Positions 1-7,953 are shown, numbered from the stretch's first letter. The stretch: 64,000 bases of DNA from Chryseobacterium sp. SNU WT5 (GCF_007362475.1 NZ_CP041687.1:1488001-1552000); one strand, 5' to 3'. The notes: generated from the letters alone by a model not told the origin. Made by a program: numbers and translations.

Positions 1-2
1 TT

Positions 3-737
3 TTCAAAGTCATAGATAAGTTAGATGATTGGGGCTTCGAGGTAGTCTATCCAAAATTGGCAGAGAATAGAACGATGTATTTTGAATCTTGGATAGGGAA
101 AATATCCAGAGTTGTAGAAATCAATTCTATTGCTGATCCTTTAATAGGTATTTCATATGAGAAAGAAGTACTCCTCTCAGAAATGGATTTAGCCGAAGAT
201 TTGAAGGATATTTTAGATAAAAATACTTTGGAGGGCACAAAACTTAAATTTGAGTTTAAAGGTAAAATTTTAATGCAGATTAATGTAAAAGTTAATATGG
301 GTTCAAAAAAAATATTTGTTCGGGATTTTCTGTATGGTCTTAATAGTGCTTCTGGAAATTTTACAGCAGGTGTAGGTATTTCCGCAGGAGTTTCGATGAA
401 AGGTTTCAAAATTGTAAAAGAGAAGGATATTTATTGGTTACCAATTCCGCCTACCAATGTAAAATTAGAAGCTAAACTGGATGTTGATTTAGGAGGATAT
501 ATGACCTTCTCTCGTAAATTCGGTATAGATTATAATGTAAAAGGAATTCCTACGGGTGTTTACCACCAAGATATTATTTTCTTTTCAGGTTTAAAGGGAA
601 CTTATTTTCAGAAAGTAGTTGGTTTTGTGGATGGAAAAAAGAAAGTTGATACTAATCCAAACGATAAACCAAAAGCTTTTACATTAATTAAAGGAGATAC
701 TTACACAATGGATAAAGTTTATCTTTTCAAAATTTAA
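3..737 (+). CDS. C-terminal part of a large unknown protein (cut by left edge)
   Basis: The reading frame is open from the first complete codon at base 3, so this is the 3' end of a gene that begins outside the window; the TTG at 57 is not a convincing start. The visible 244 residues alternate short beta-type segments (for example VNMGSKKIFVRDFLYGL, then VGISAGVSMKGFKIV) with no predicted membrane helix and no cysteines. I do not recognise a family. The stop lies 4 bases before a lipoprotein gene, which suggests co-transcription. A large protein followed by small secreted or lipid-anchored paralogues resembles effector/immunity layouts, but that is inference from layout only; no toxin motif is visible. 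Confidence 0.6.
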   Translation, partial: FKVIDKLDDWGFEVVYPKLAENRTMYFESWIGKISRVVEINSIADPLIGISYEKEVLLSEMDLAEDLKDILDKNTLEGTKLKFEFKGKILMQINVKVNMGSKKIFVRDFLYGLNSASGNFTAGVGISAGVSMKGFKIVKEKDIYWLPIPPTNVKLEAKLDVDLGGYMTFSRKFGIDYNVKGIPTGVYHQDIIFFSGLKGTYFQKVVGFVDGKKKVDTNPNDKPKAFTLIKGDTYTMDKVYLFKI

Positions 738-741
738 ATTT

Positions 742-1770
742 ATGAAAAAAATAATTGTAATATTAAACATTGTATGCATCTTGCTATCATGCTCAAAAAA
801 CAATGAAATTAAACAAACCCTGTCAAATATGAATAATCCAGTCTTAACATCAGATAATTTTGTTGAAATAATATCTAGACAAATTAAACATTATCCGAAA
901 GAACCGCTTTATCAGGTATACGTAAAAAACTCATTATGTTTATATGAGGTTTTGGTAAATGATCTTCCCGTTGGAAAATTATTTGAATATTCTCAGCAAG
1001 CTACCCCATATGACTTAAATCCGGCAATACTAAAAAGTGGTAGACAAAAAATTACATTGCGTTTATATCCAGCACCTGAAGAATACAGCAGATCTGGTAA
1101 TGTTCTTTCACCAAACGTTTTATGCTCACTTGAAATTGTAAGCGTTGATAATAAAGATGCAGAATTTACAACTACGACTGTCGCAAAATTTAATTTACCA
1201 ACAAAAGTTAGAATGGCAGGGCAAAATAATAATGTTGAAATTCCGGAATTTGAAGGAGAAGGAAAAAATTATTATGAAATTACATTTGAGTTTGATGCTA
1301 CAATTCCATATGAGAACCAAGGCTGGAGCAATGGGCAAGATTTATCAAAACTTGATCAAAAAAAATTAGAAGAAGCTACTTTAAAATTTTATCAAAGTCA
1401 ATGGGATTTATACAATAGCAGAGATTTAAATGGATTACTGAAATTTATGTATCGTAAGGAAATTGAAGTTAGAAGCGCTTTATACAATAATAAGCAAGAC
1501 CTCATTAAGGTTTTAAACGCTTACAAAGAACCTATAATATCTAAATATTACAAAGAACAACCTATCATCAATTTTAAACGTGTTTTTTATGGAAACCATC
1601 GAATAGTCACATTACAACACGCAAGTGACGATATCAATCTTAAAAACGAGTCAGCATTATGGGGCATTGAAGAGAGCCCTTCAGACGGGAAAACTTATTT
1701 CTTTAATTATAGATATCTTTATCTTCCCAAAGGCAAGAATTTAGAAGACGGTTTAGAAGTTATTAGATAA
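742..1770 (+). CDS. Lipoprotein of a local paralogue family (copy 1)
   Basis: A 342-residue protein with a lipoprotein signal (MKKIIVILNIVCILLSC, lipobox LLSC, Cys17), so probably anchored in the cell envelope. It has two recognisable parts. Around residues 60-120 is a beta-rich unit with the pattern CLYEVLVNDLPV followed by an ILKSGRQ-like turn. From about residue 170 an FEGEGKNYYE segment, a TIPYENQGW segment and a helical region lead to a C-terminal block ending in YLYLPKGK. The same blocks occur in the gene at 4391 and in the broken copy at 5377, so this is one family. No Pfam name is recognised. It starts 4 bases after the upstream partial gene and is followed after 3 bases by the next gene, so the three probably form an operon. 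Confidence 0.8.
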   Translation: MKKIIVILNIVCILLSCSKNNEIKQTLSNMNNPVLTSDNFVEIISRQIKHYPKEPLYQVYVKNSLCLYEVLVNDLPVGKLFEYSQQATPYDLNPAILKSGRQKITLRLYPAPEEYSRSGNVLSPNVLCSLEIVSVDNKDAEFTTTTVAKFNLPTKVRMAGQNNNVEIPEFEGEGKNYYEITFEFDATIPYENQGWSNGQDLSKLDQKKLEEATLKFYQSQWDLYNSRDLNGLLKFMYRKEIEVRSALYNNKQDLIKVLNAYKEPIISKYYKEQPIINFKRVFYGNHRIVTLQHASDDINLKNESALWGIEESPSDGKTYFFNYRYLYLPKGKNLEDGLEVIR

Positions 1771-1773
1771 AAT

Positions 1774-2472
1774 ATGATAAAGAATATATTGAAAGTACTA
1801 CTCCTCTTTACATTATTGTTATTTGGATGGGTTACCTGGAAGATTTACTCCACAGTTGGTTGGACCAATTTTAAATCAACAATGAAGCATTTCGCTCAAG
1901 AAAAAATATTACCACGCGATAAATCAAATGATACAACAATACAAAACGACACCATCATCTCAGCTGGTAACACAATTGTTGATAAATTTCAAGATCAAAA
2001 TTTATCAGATAATAGTAACGAAAAGTTGTATTATTACTTTAAGGAGCCTTTTACAAATGAAAGTAAGGCACTCGAAAAAGAGAAATATTCAAATAAGTCA
2101 TTAAAAAAAGCAGAAAGGAAACCTACCAACGAAGATGCTCAGCAGGCGTTTATAATATATTCGAAGGGCAATATTACAGATTTTGTAGAAAGAGGTTTAC
2201 AAGTAAGATTAGGTAAATGTTACGAAAACGAGGTTAGCATTGATGAAAAAAATTATAGAGTAACCTGTAATGTTGTTATAGTAGGACCTAATGTAGATGA
2301 ACTGGTAAAAACAATTTCAGTCTTTAATAATAATACATATGATTTCTATTATGAGGAAGATGATTTATGGAAATGGAATGTCACAGAGGAAACAATGAAT
2401 ATTCCCTTTGATTATTCACTTTATGAGGAAAATATTAAATTTTTAGATGAAGTGGGAATAGTAATAAAGTAA
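1774..2472 (+). CDS. Membrane-anchored hypothetical protein
   Basis: A 232-residue protein with one N-terminal hydrophobic helix (about residues 4-24, KNILKVLLLFTLLLFGWVTW) and no lipobox, so probably a signal anchor. A low-complexity linker rich in Asn, Asp, Ser and Lys follows to about residue 110. The C-terminal half (about 113-232, beginning KPTNEDAQQAFIIYSKGNI) looks like a compact alpha/beta domain. I do not recognise it. It is not visibly related to the flanking paralogue family. Spacing of 3 bases to the upstream lipoprotein suggests translational coupling. Confidence 0.72.
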   Translation: MIKNILKVLLLFTLLLFGWVTWKIYSTVGWTNFKSTMKHFAQEKILPRDKSNDTTIQNDTIISAGNTIVDKFQDQNLSDNSNEKLYYYFKEPFTNESKALEKEKYSNKSLKKAERKPTNEDAQQAFIIYSKGNITDFVERGLQVRLGKCYENEVSIDEKNYRVTCNVVIVGPNVDELVKTISVFNNNTYDFYYEEDDLWKWNVTEETMNIPFDYSLYEENIKFLDEVGIVIK

Positions 2473-2507
2473 AACTTCACTCCCAAATAGTAGCGGCAAC
2501 AGATTAA

Positions 2508-2837
2508 AACGATGAATTTGGTATCATTAATTTTGATCTGAAAGTGGTTATAACTTTCCAGTATTCAAGTACTATACCTTATACCTACAGCAATAAATAC
2601 TTCATTATTTCTAAAAAAACCGTTGAAGGGAAACCCATATTTGGAATCATGGATGATGAATTTAGAATAGTCGTTCCGCTGACCTATGATTTTATTGATG
2701 AGAGTGACAATGCTGAAAATAAACTGGAAGTTACAAAAGGAAAATCAACCAGTTTTGTTCTATTCGAAGATTTGATTAAAAATAAATTATGCATGTCCGT
2801 AACTTCGCATAATTTTGTATATTTGTTTGATAATTAA
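2508..2837 (+). pseudogene. WG-repeat protein fragment interrupted by IS
   Basis: The frame opens right after an in-frame TAA at 2505-2507 and has no convincing start codon. It encodes two degenerate WG-type repeats: DEFGIINFDLKVVI near the start and PIFGIMDDEFRIVVPLTYDF about 30 residues later, the usual pattern 'G-I-hydrophobic-D/N...hydrophobic-V-I/V-P/T'. The last roughly 16 codons fall inside the left end of the insertion sequence that begins near 2789, so the natural 3' end is gone. WG-repeat proteins in Bacteroidota are often long tandem-repeat proteins, so most of this gene is missing. A GTG at 2544 could give a 97-residue product, but I regard it as a relic. Confidence 0.55.
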
Positions 2838-3770
2838 ATCATTAAGATGAATATTTTTAGTTTTGGAGCGGAGTTTAGCAGTGAAGAGGATTGTATATCT
2901 CATTTCAAAGCAGGACGTGACAAAATTGGTGTTTCCTGCAAGTGCGGAAAAACTGATTTTTTTTGGATTAAAAGCAGATTAAGTTACGAGTGTAAATCTT
3001 GTAGAAAGCGAACTGCATTACGAAGTGGAACCATCATGGAGAATTCCAATTTGTCCTTTCTAGTTTGGTATAAAGCGATGTTTTTGATGAGTGCAACAAA
3101 AAAGGGATTTTCTGCTAAAGAAATGCAAAGGCAATTAGGTTTGAAGCGCTATGAGCCAGTTTGGACCATGATGCACAAATTGAGAAAAGCGATGGGAAAA
3201 CGAGATGAAAGATACACTTTAGAGGGCATGATTGAAATGGATGAAGGGTATTTTACAGTTGAATCTAGAGAACTGGAACAAGAGAAAGGGATTCGTGGAA
3301 GAGGTGCAGTTGGAAAGCAAAATGTTGCAGTGATGGCGGAATCTACGCCATTAGAAAATATAGAAACAGGAGAGACATCGAAATCTTGTAGATATTTTAA
3401 AGCAATAGTATTAGAAGATCATACAGCAGAGGGAATTAATGAGACTATTAAAGAATCTTTGGCAGAATCCAGCATAGTTTTTACAGATCAAAGCACGTCA
3501 TATGTTGATATATCACAACTTGTAGAAATTCATATTTCAGAAAAATCTTCGAAAGAAACTACAAAAGATACTTTGCGTTGGGTTCACATATTTATCAGTA
3601 ATGCGAAAAGGAATTTATTAGGAAATTACCACAAAATAAAACGCAAAAACCTTCAACTTTATCTAAATGAGTTTGTTTATAAGTTAAATCGGAGATATTT
3701 TGAAGATAAACTGTTCGATAGACTTGTGCTAGCAAGCATTACAGGAGTATGATGAAAAACGGATATACAT
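2789..3770 (+). mobile_element. IS1595-type insertion sequence
   Basis: The element contains one intact transposase gene (2847-3752). Putative imperfect terminal inverted repeats are visible: the left end ATGCATGTCCGT (2789-2800) matches the reverse complement of ACGGATATACAT (3759-3770) at 10 of 12 positions. Extended inward, 2791-2819 matches the complement of 3740-3768 at 18 of 29 positions. Bases just outside are AT-rich and do not give a clear 8-bp target duplication (5 of 8 match at best), so the exact ends are uncertain. A promoter -7 element TATATTTG (2818-2825) lies just inside the left end and should drive the transposase. The element interrupts the WG-repeat relic and abuts or overlaps the start of the next lipoprotein gene. 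Confidence 0.6.
2847..3752 (+). CDS. IS1595 family (ISXO2-like) transposase
   Basis: An intact 301-residue DDE-type transposase, the normal length for this family. Residues 31-52 form an N-terminal zinc ribbon (Cys31, Cys33, Cys49, Cys52) followed by a helix-turn-helix region (about 75-115). The catalytic core shows Asp132 in IEMDEGYF, Asp214 in VFTDQSTSY and the C-terminal block around His247 to LNEFVYKLNRR (residues 273-283), which is the hallmark of ISXO2-like enzymes. The product cuts and pastes the surrounding element. No frameshift or stop is present, so it may still be active. Its TGA stop overlaps the ATG of the following lipoprotein gene, an unusual arrangement for an insertion sequence. 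Confidence 0.92.
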   Translation: MNIFSFGAEFSSEEDCISHFKAGRDKIGVSCKCGKTDFFWIKSRLSYECKSCRKRTALRSGTIMENSNLSFLVWYKAMFLMSATKKGFSAKEMQRQLGLKRYEPVWTMMHKLRKAMGKRDERYTLEGMIEMDEGYFTVESRELEQEKGIRGRGAVGKQNVAVMAESTPLENIETGETSKSCRYFKAIVLEDHTAEGINETIKESLAESSIVFTDQSTSYVDISQLVEIHISEKSSKETTKDTLRWVHIFISNAKRNLLGNYHKIKRKNLQLYLNEFVYKLNRRYFEDKLFDRLVLASITGV

Positions 3771-4363
3771 TAATAATTTTATTAATGCTATGTGTAGCAA
3801 CTTGTTTATCTTGTCAATCTCAAGAAAAAATAAATCTTGAAAAAATTAATTTTAAAACCAGTTACAAGGACATTTTAAAGGATACTAAAATTCAAACGGA
3901 TCCACGAGAAATTGTTACAACTTTGCCAATTGCAACAACAAAGGAAGTAAACAATTTCAGGTTCGGTAACGTAACGTTCATGAACACTAACGAAAACGAT
4001 ATTAAAAGTTCTACTGTCGGAATTCTAATTAACAATACAACAGAACGTTCCTCAAAAGGTATTAAAATTGAAGTTGAAGACACCGACACAAGTAATAAAT
4101 TATTTAATTATTTGAAGTCTCAATATAACACACCGAAAATACTTTCTGGTATTCCTCAAAAAAATAGCGATAGTCAGATTTTGGGAAACTCAGCCTTTTC
4201 CTGGAATTTAAAGGACAAGACAATTGTATTAGCACAATATTATGAGTACACAGATAAAAAACCAACTGTTTCTTCAGTTCTATATTTCATAGATAATAAA
4301 GTAATGATGCCGGATAATCAGGAGTCGGTTACATCACATGTTGTTAAAACATTTACACCATAA
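3749..4363 (+). CDS. Hypothetical lipoprotein abutting the IS
   Basis: A 204-residue protein with a probable lipoprotein signal (hydrophobic LIILLMLCVATCLSC, Cys22). Two ATG codons, at 3749 and 3752, are possible starts; the first overlaps the transposase stop by 4 bases. The mature part is polar, with alternating beta strands (VNNFRFGNVTFMNT; SAFSWNLKDKTIVLAQYYEY), and no family is recognised. Its first codons lie within the putative right inverted repeat of the insertion sequence, so either the element donated a new 5' end or the repeat assignment is slightly wrong. Transcription may depend on read-through from the transposase promoter. Confidence 0.7.
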   Translation: MMKNGYTLIILLMLCVATCLSCQSQEKINLEKINFKTSYKDILKDTKIQTDPREIVTTLPIATTKEVNNFRFGNVTFMNTNENDIKSSTVGILINNTTERSSKGIKIEVEDTDTSNKLFNYLKSQYNTPKILSGIPQKNSDSQILGNSAFSWNLKDKTIVLAQYYEYTDKKPTVSSVLYFIDNKVMMPDNQESVTSHVVKTFTP

Positions 4364-4390
4364 TTAAATAAGTACTTTAAAATTAGTATT

Positions 4391-5164
4391 ATGAAAAAGC
4401 AACCCTATTATATGATCGATTTTAGTGCTTCTGCATGTTTGTTCGAGATAAGAATAAATGATTATCCAGTAATTCATATGAATGTGGAGGGTCAGGTTGC
4501 AAGCATGATTCCAATTAATTATGCTATCCTAGAAAGCGGTGTACAATCTTTGTCAGTGTCGATTTTACCAAACGTTGGAGATTTAGAATTACATAAAAAA
4601 TCCGAAGTTAACTTTAACATTAAACTTTTTGATACTGCAAACGATTTTATTTTTGAAGAACAATTTGGAGAATATCATTCTAAAGCTGTTGAAGACAAAA
4701 AGATTCCTATAATTAAATACTCAAATTCCTTTGAGGCAAATGTTCCGTATTCTTTAGAAGCGTGGCAAAAAGGAATTAATCTTAAAGACATTGATGATTG
4801 TAGAAAAAAATTAGAATCTACTTATGAAAAAATAGCAAACATTATTAAAAATAACGAATTTGATCTTAATAAAAAATTGATCTCCAAGAGAGAAGAAAAT
4901 ATGGCGATATCTATGTATTTATCTAAAGATGAGTCTGCAAATAGAGTTGATGACCTTATAAAAGATTTTGAATCAGGATTTGAAATTCAACCTATCCCAG
5001 AAGATGCAGTGATGGTATATTGTGCTGATAACAAAGTCGCAATGCTAAAAAAACCAAATGGAGAACCCGCATTATTTTTAGAAAATAAAGAAACTGAAGA
5101 AGAGTTGATGCTGGATTTAGCATTTTATATTCCAGTAGGCAAAACAGAGTTTGAAATAATTTAA
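4391..5164 (+). CDS. Paralogue-family protein without signal peptide (copy 2)
   Basis: A 257-residue protein of the same family as the lipoprotein at 742. The N-terminal beta unit is clear: ACLFEIRINDYPV, then PINYAILESGVQSL. A middle EANVPYSLEAWQKGINL block, a helical stretch and a C-terminal block ending in FYIPVGKTEFEII follow. Unlike copies 1 and 3 it starts directly with MKKQPYYMIDF and has no signal peptide or lipobox, so it should stay in the cytoplasm unless exported otherwise. Function unknown. It follows a 27-base gap after the upstream lipoprotein. A cytoplasmic and a lipidated form of one fold in the same array could mean protection or binding in different compartments; that is inference. 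Confidence 0.78.
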   Translation: MKKQPYYMIDFSASACLFEIRINDYPVIHMNVEGQVASMIPINYAILESGVQSLSVSILPNVGDLELHKKSEVNFNIKLFDTANDFIFEEQFGEYHSKAVEDKKIPIIKYSNSFEANVPYSLEAWQKGINLKDIDDCRKKLESTYEKIANIIKNNEFDLNKKLISKREENMAISMYLSKDESANRVDDLIKDFESGFEIQPIPEDAVMVYCADNKVAMLKKPNGEPALFLENKETEEELMLDLAFYIPVGKTEFEII

Positions 5165-5324
5165 TTTACAAAACTTATTGCAAGGTTTATAAAAATCGTT
5201 AGAATTTGGTGCTATTGCTGGAAAAAAGAAATGAATACGAAAATATGCTAATATTTGTTTGTAGTTGCTACCAGAAATGATAACAAGCTTCCTGAGAATA
5301 AAGCATGGTCTTAAGTAAATTATG

Positions 5325-5402
5325 ATGGAGGAACAAGGGGGGATTTTTTTAAACAGATTTTTTTATATTAATAAGGGTGAAAAAGAATTTAAAGTCTATT
5401 AA
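5325..5402 (+). pseudogene. 3' relic of another paralogue copy
   Basis: This short frame ends in FFYINKGEKEFKVY and a TAA at 5400-5402. That tail matches the C-termini of copy 2 (FYIPVGKTEFEII) and of the broken copy 3 (FLYLPKGENEFKVY). Upstream frames (5280-5325) contain traces such as LPENKAW and NYDGGTRG broken by stops. I read this as the last piece of a further family member whose body has been deleted. It overlaps the putative start of copy 3 in a different frame. Confidence 0.55.
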
Positions 5403-6419
5403 GTTGCTATTACTATCAAAGTATTTGATATTTCTCTCCCTCGGAATCATCTTACAAAGTTGTTCACAAAAGACACGAATTAACCAAAACGAAAATATAA
5501 CCGCTGCCAATATAGTGTAGGAAATTACAAAACAGATAAAATACTATCCTGCAGAAAATATTTACGGATTTAACCATAATGGAAATAAATGTTTTTTCGA
5601 AATCTTTGTAAACGATCTTCCTGCTTTTAGAAATTTTACTTACGACGTCCCAGATGCCTTCGAGATTAATAATCTATTGAATGGAACAGGAACATAGAAA
5701 GTAAATTATAAATTATATCCATTAAATGATATAAAAGATGGTGCACAAAAATCTGAAATATTAGCGGACGATAGTGATTTAAAACTTCATTTATATAGCT
5801 ATGACCTAAAAAATAAAAATGGAGACGATGTTGAGCATTTCAAATATGAAATATCAAAATTAGAAACCAAAATAACAAAGGATTATTCCACTTTTTAATT
5901 TGAAGGAAGTGGTAAAAGTTATTATGAAAATTCTTTTGAAATCAAAGTTGACGTTCCATATACACTAAATACACTAAAATTTCCCTTTGAAAATTCCACT
6001 GACTTACGCACATTAAATAAAGAAGAATTACAAAAAAAAGTTTTAAAAGAATACCAAAATATTCGGGAAATTTATTTGAAAAAAGATGCGGACGGTATTG
6101 CGAAACTAACTTACGATAGACTGAGAGATGATTTATTGGCCTATTATGCCACAGAGACAAAGTAAAAGCAGCCTGGAATCAACTTAATGAAATAATTATA
6201 AAAGATGATGTAAACATACTGCCAATAGAAAAATATAAGATGCAATTTTTTGCTAATGGAAGACTTGTAGCATTAATTACAGATGGTTCAGATCCTGAAA
6301 TTCGTGGAGGTAACGCATTAGTATGCAAAATTAAAGATGGAGAATTTAAAAACAGCATTTTTGAGATCAAACATTTTTTATATTTACCTAAAGGCGAAAA
6401 TGAGTTTAAAGTTTACTAA
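5377..6419 (+). pseudogene. Broken lipoprotein paralogue (copy 3)
   Basis: Reading from GTG 5377, the frame encodes a lipoprotein signal (YLIFLSLGIILQSC) and then the family's blocks: CFFEIFVNDLPAF, FEGSGKSYYE, VDVPYTLNTL and, in a shifted frame, FLYLPKGENEFKVY ending at TAA 6417-6419. It is interrupted by in-frame stops at 5518-5520 (TAG), 5695-5697 (TAG) and 5896-5898 (TAA). The frame ends at TAA 6163-6165, where the -1 frame continues from about 6162. By alignment with copy 1, the second stop replaces a Gln codon and the third a Glu codon, as expected for ordinary nonsense mutations. The start is uncertain because the relic at 5325 overlaps it. Confidence 0.8.
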
Positions 6420-6495
6420 AATATATATATGAAGTTTTTAAACTAAAATTTAATTTCTTAAAAGATTCTACAATATTAAATCAAATCTTACCTTT

Positions 6496-6526
6496 AAAGG
6501 CTGTCGTTTCTTGACAGTCTTTTTTT
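6496..6526 (+). terminator. Rho-independent terminator
   Basis: A 10-bp stem AAAGGCTGTC / GACAGTCTTT (one G-T pair) with a 7-base loop is followed by a run of T. It lies 77 bases after the end of the broken paralogue and probably once ended that operon. Confidence 0.75.
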
Positions 6527-6529
6527 AAA

Positions 6530-7190
6530 AATACAAGGTTGAGATGTAAGTTTACCTTATAGCAGTTCTTCCGGCAATTAGGGAGTATCTGGTAAAGGAT
6601 GGACAAAGCAATATGTACTCTCCGTGGGTTTTAAACAGGCCTTACAAAGAAAGAGCAATTTGACGAGAGATGGTTTTTTCTGGAAAACAGGGAAAGAAAA
6701 ACTGCAACATTTAAACACGCGTGCGCTTTTTGCAATTTGGAAAAAACCAATGAAGCTTTAAAAAAGACCGGAACCAAATAGTTATGCAGGTTCGAATTGC
6801 ACCAGACAATAATTTTATTCAAATATTACTTAATAATGCGCCTTTAAAAAGAGAGTATTCGTATTTACCAGTGGACAGGGAATTACAAAGAATGATATAA
6901 TTACCACTTTTGAAAATAAAAACATTCATGTCATTTTCCTTGTAGCGCTATTCAGTTGACAAAAATGGACTGAAAAAGTTAGCATTTCATGTGCAAATTT
7001 CTCAACCAGACCATAAGTATGAAATTATATCAATATTCGATAAAATAACCACTTTAGAAGGTGGTTATTTAAAGGTTTATACCGGTAGGAAATCGAGGAC
7101 GCTATTAAGATCCCAATTAGAAAGGATATAGAAATATAAATTTGAAGTATTCAGATGCAGTTAGTTTAAAATCCTGTCAGATTAATCTGT
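6530..7190. other. Gene-poor relic region
   Basis: No intact gene is visible in about 660 bases. Short open stretches occur: a plus-strand frame around 6588-6760 reads SGKGWTKQYVLSVGF, and from 6781 a frame reads MQVRIAPDNNFIQILLNNAP, which faintly resembles the N-terminal unit of the neighbouring paralogue family. A 10-bp inverted repeat AAATAACCAC / GTGGTTATTT with an 8-base loop (7043-7070) has no T tail, so I do not call it a terminator. I read the segment as decayed coding DNA. Confidence 0.4.
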
Positions 7191-7198
7191 AAAAATTG

Positions 7199-7227
7199 GA
7201 AAAACCTCCTGTTTTTAGGAGATTTTT
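7199..7227 (-). terminator. Terminator of the 7244 gene
   Basis: The inverted repeat CTCCT (7206-7210) / AGGAG (7217-7221) is extended by A-rich and T-rich arms. On the minus strand it ends in a T-rich tract just after the stop of the gene at 7244-7885. Confidence 0.6.
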
Positions 7228-7243
7228 CATTATTAATTTGCTA

Positions 7244-7885
7244 TTAAGGTTTTGTACTTAAAAAATAGTCCGCTTCGCTTTTTCCCCAATTTGGATCTAG
7301 AGGCGTTTTCGATTGATATACTTTGAACTGATCTACAGATTTTTGCATCAACTCCAGACCTTTCGATTTACTGCCACCAAATTGTTCTGGAGTGTAATAA
7401 GTATCTTCTGCTCTTAATAAAGTAATTCTTGGATTTTCTGGATCTAGTTTTTCTGCTTTTGTTAGAGCATCTGCAGCCAACATTCCTTCACTCATGAACC
7501 TTGCTTGCGGATCCACCATCATTTTTAAACTATGAATCATTTTTTGCAAGATCAATATTTCTGCATTGTCTTTGCTGAGGTCAGTTGCTTTATCGACGCT
7601 TTTCTGGGCTTCTGCAGCGATAGCATCAAGTTCCGAAAGTTGCCCGGTTCTCATCAAAGTTCTGCCTTTTTCAATCGTGGAATACGCAGCATAATAATAA
7701 GGAAGCCATTGAGTTTTTTCTTTGTCAGCAATTCTTGTGAAATCATTTGCTAACGCAGAGAAATCTTCTGGTGTTTTCATTTGGTTAATTTTCGCGATCT
7801 TTTCCGTCATTACTTTTTCAAATGTGGTTTGAGCGAAGAGACTTGCACTGGCTAATAAAAGCATTGTCAAAAGGAAATTTTTCAT
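7244..7885 (-). CDS. Secreted helical (TPR-like) protein
   Basis: A 213-residue protein with a Sec signal peptide (MKNFLLTMLLLASASLFAQ, cleavage after FAQ), so it is periplasmic or exported. The mature part is almost entirely helical, with Ala- and Leu-rich pairs such as LPYYYAAYSTIEKG, DKATDLSKDNAEILILQKM and ALTKAEKLDPENPRITLLRA, the pattern of tetratricopeptide-type repeats. No enzyme motif is visible. Proteins of this kind are common and uncharacterised in Bacteroidota. It lies downstream of, and in the same direction as, the TonB-dependent receptor, but 111 bases separate them and the gene has its own promoter. Role unknown; a binding or scaffolding function is inferred from the fold type. 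Confidence 0.85.
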   Translation of the reverse strand: MKNFLLTMLLLASASLFAQTTFEKVMTEKIAKINQMKTPEDFSALANDFTRIADKEKTQWLPYYYAAYSTIEKGRTLMRTGQLSELDAIAAEAQKSVDKATDLSKDNAEILILQKMIHSLKMMVDPQARFMSEGMLAADALTKAEKLDPENPRITLLRAEDTYYTPEQFGGSKSKGLELMQKSVDQFKVYQSKTPLDPNWGKSEADYFLSTKP

Positions 7886-7922
7886 GATTTTAAATATTTG
7901 ATTTGTTGGTGTTTTGATAATT

Positions 7923-7953
7923 CAAAGATAGATCAATGTCCTGTTTTTTTCAA
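7923..7953 (-). promoter_or_regulatory. Bacteroidota-type promoter for the 7244 gene
   Basis: On the minus strand, TTG (7953-7951), a 20-base spacer and TATCTTTG (7930-7923) fit the consensus TTG-N(17-23)-TAnnTTTG. The -7 element ends 37 bases before the ATG at 7885. Confidence 0.65.

Noticed and set aside
57-70. TTG 57 as the start of the first gene
   Set aside because: The frame stays open to the left edge (from base 3) with similar composition, so the gene almost certainly begins outside the window.
47-409. 120-codon minus-strand frame over the first gene
   Set aside because: It is the antisense shadow of the plus-strand frame, has no promoter or motif, and its composition is that of reverse-complemented coding DNA.
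5942-6370. Minus-strand frames over the broken paralogue
   Set aside because: The plus strand still encodes recognisable family blocks there; the minus frames show no homology.
6631-6822. 63-codon minus-strand frame in the relic region
   Set aside because: No signal, motif or promoter supports it, and it overlaps equally long plus-strand open stretches.
7043-7070. Inverted repeat AAATAACCAC / GTGGTTATTT as a terminator
   Set aside because: No T tract follows on either strand and there is no gene end nearby.
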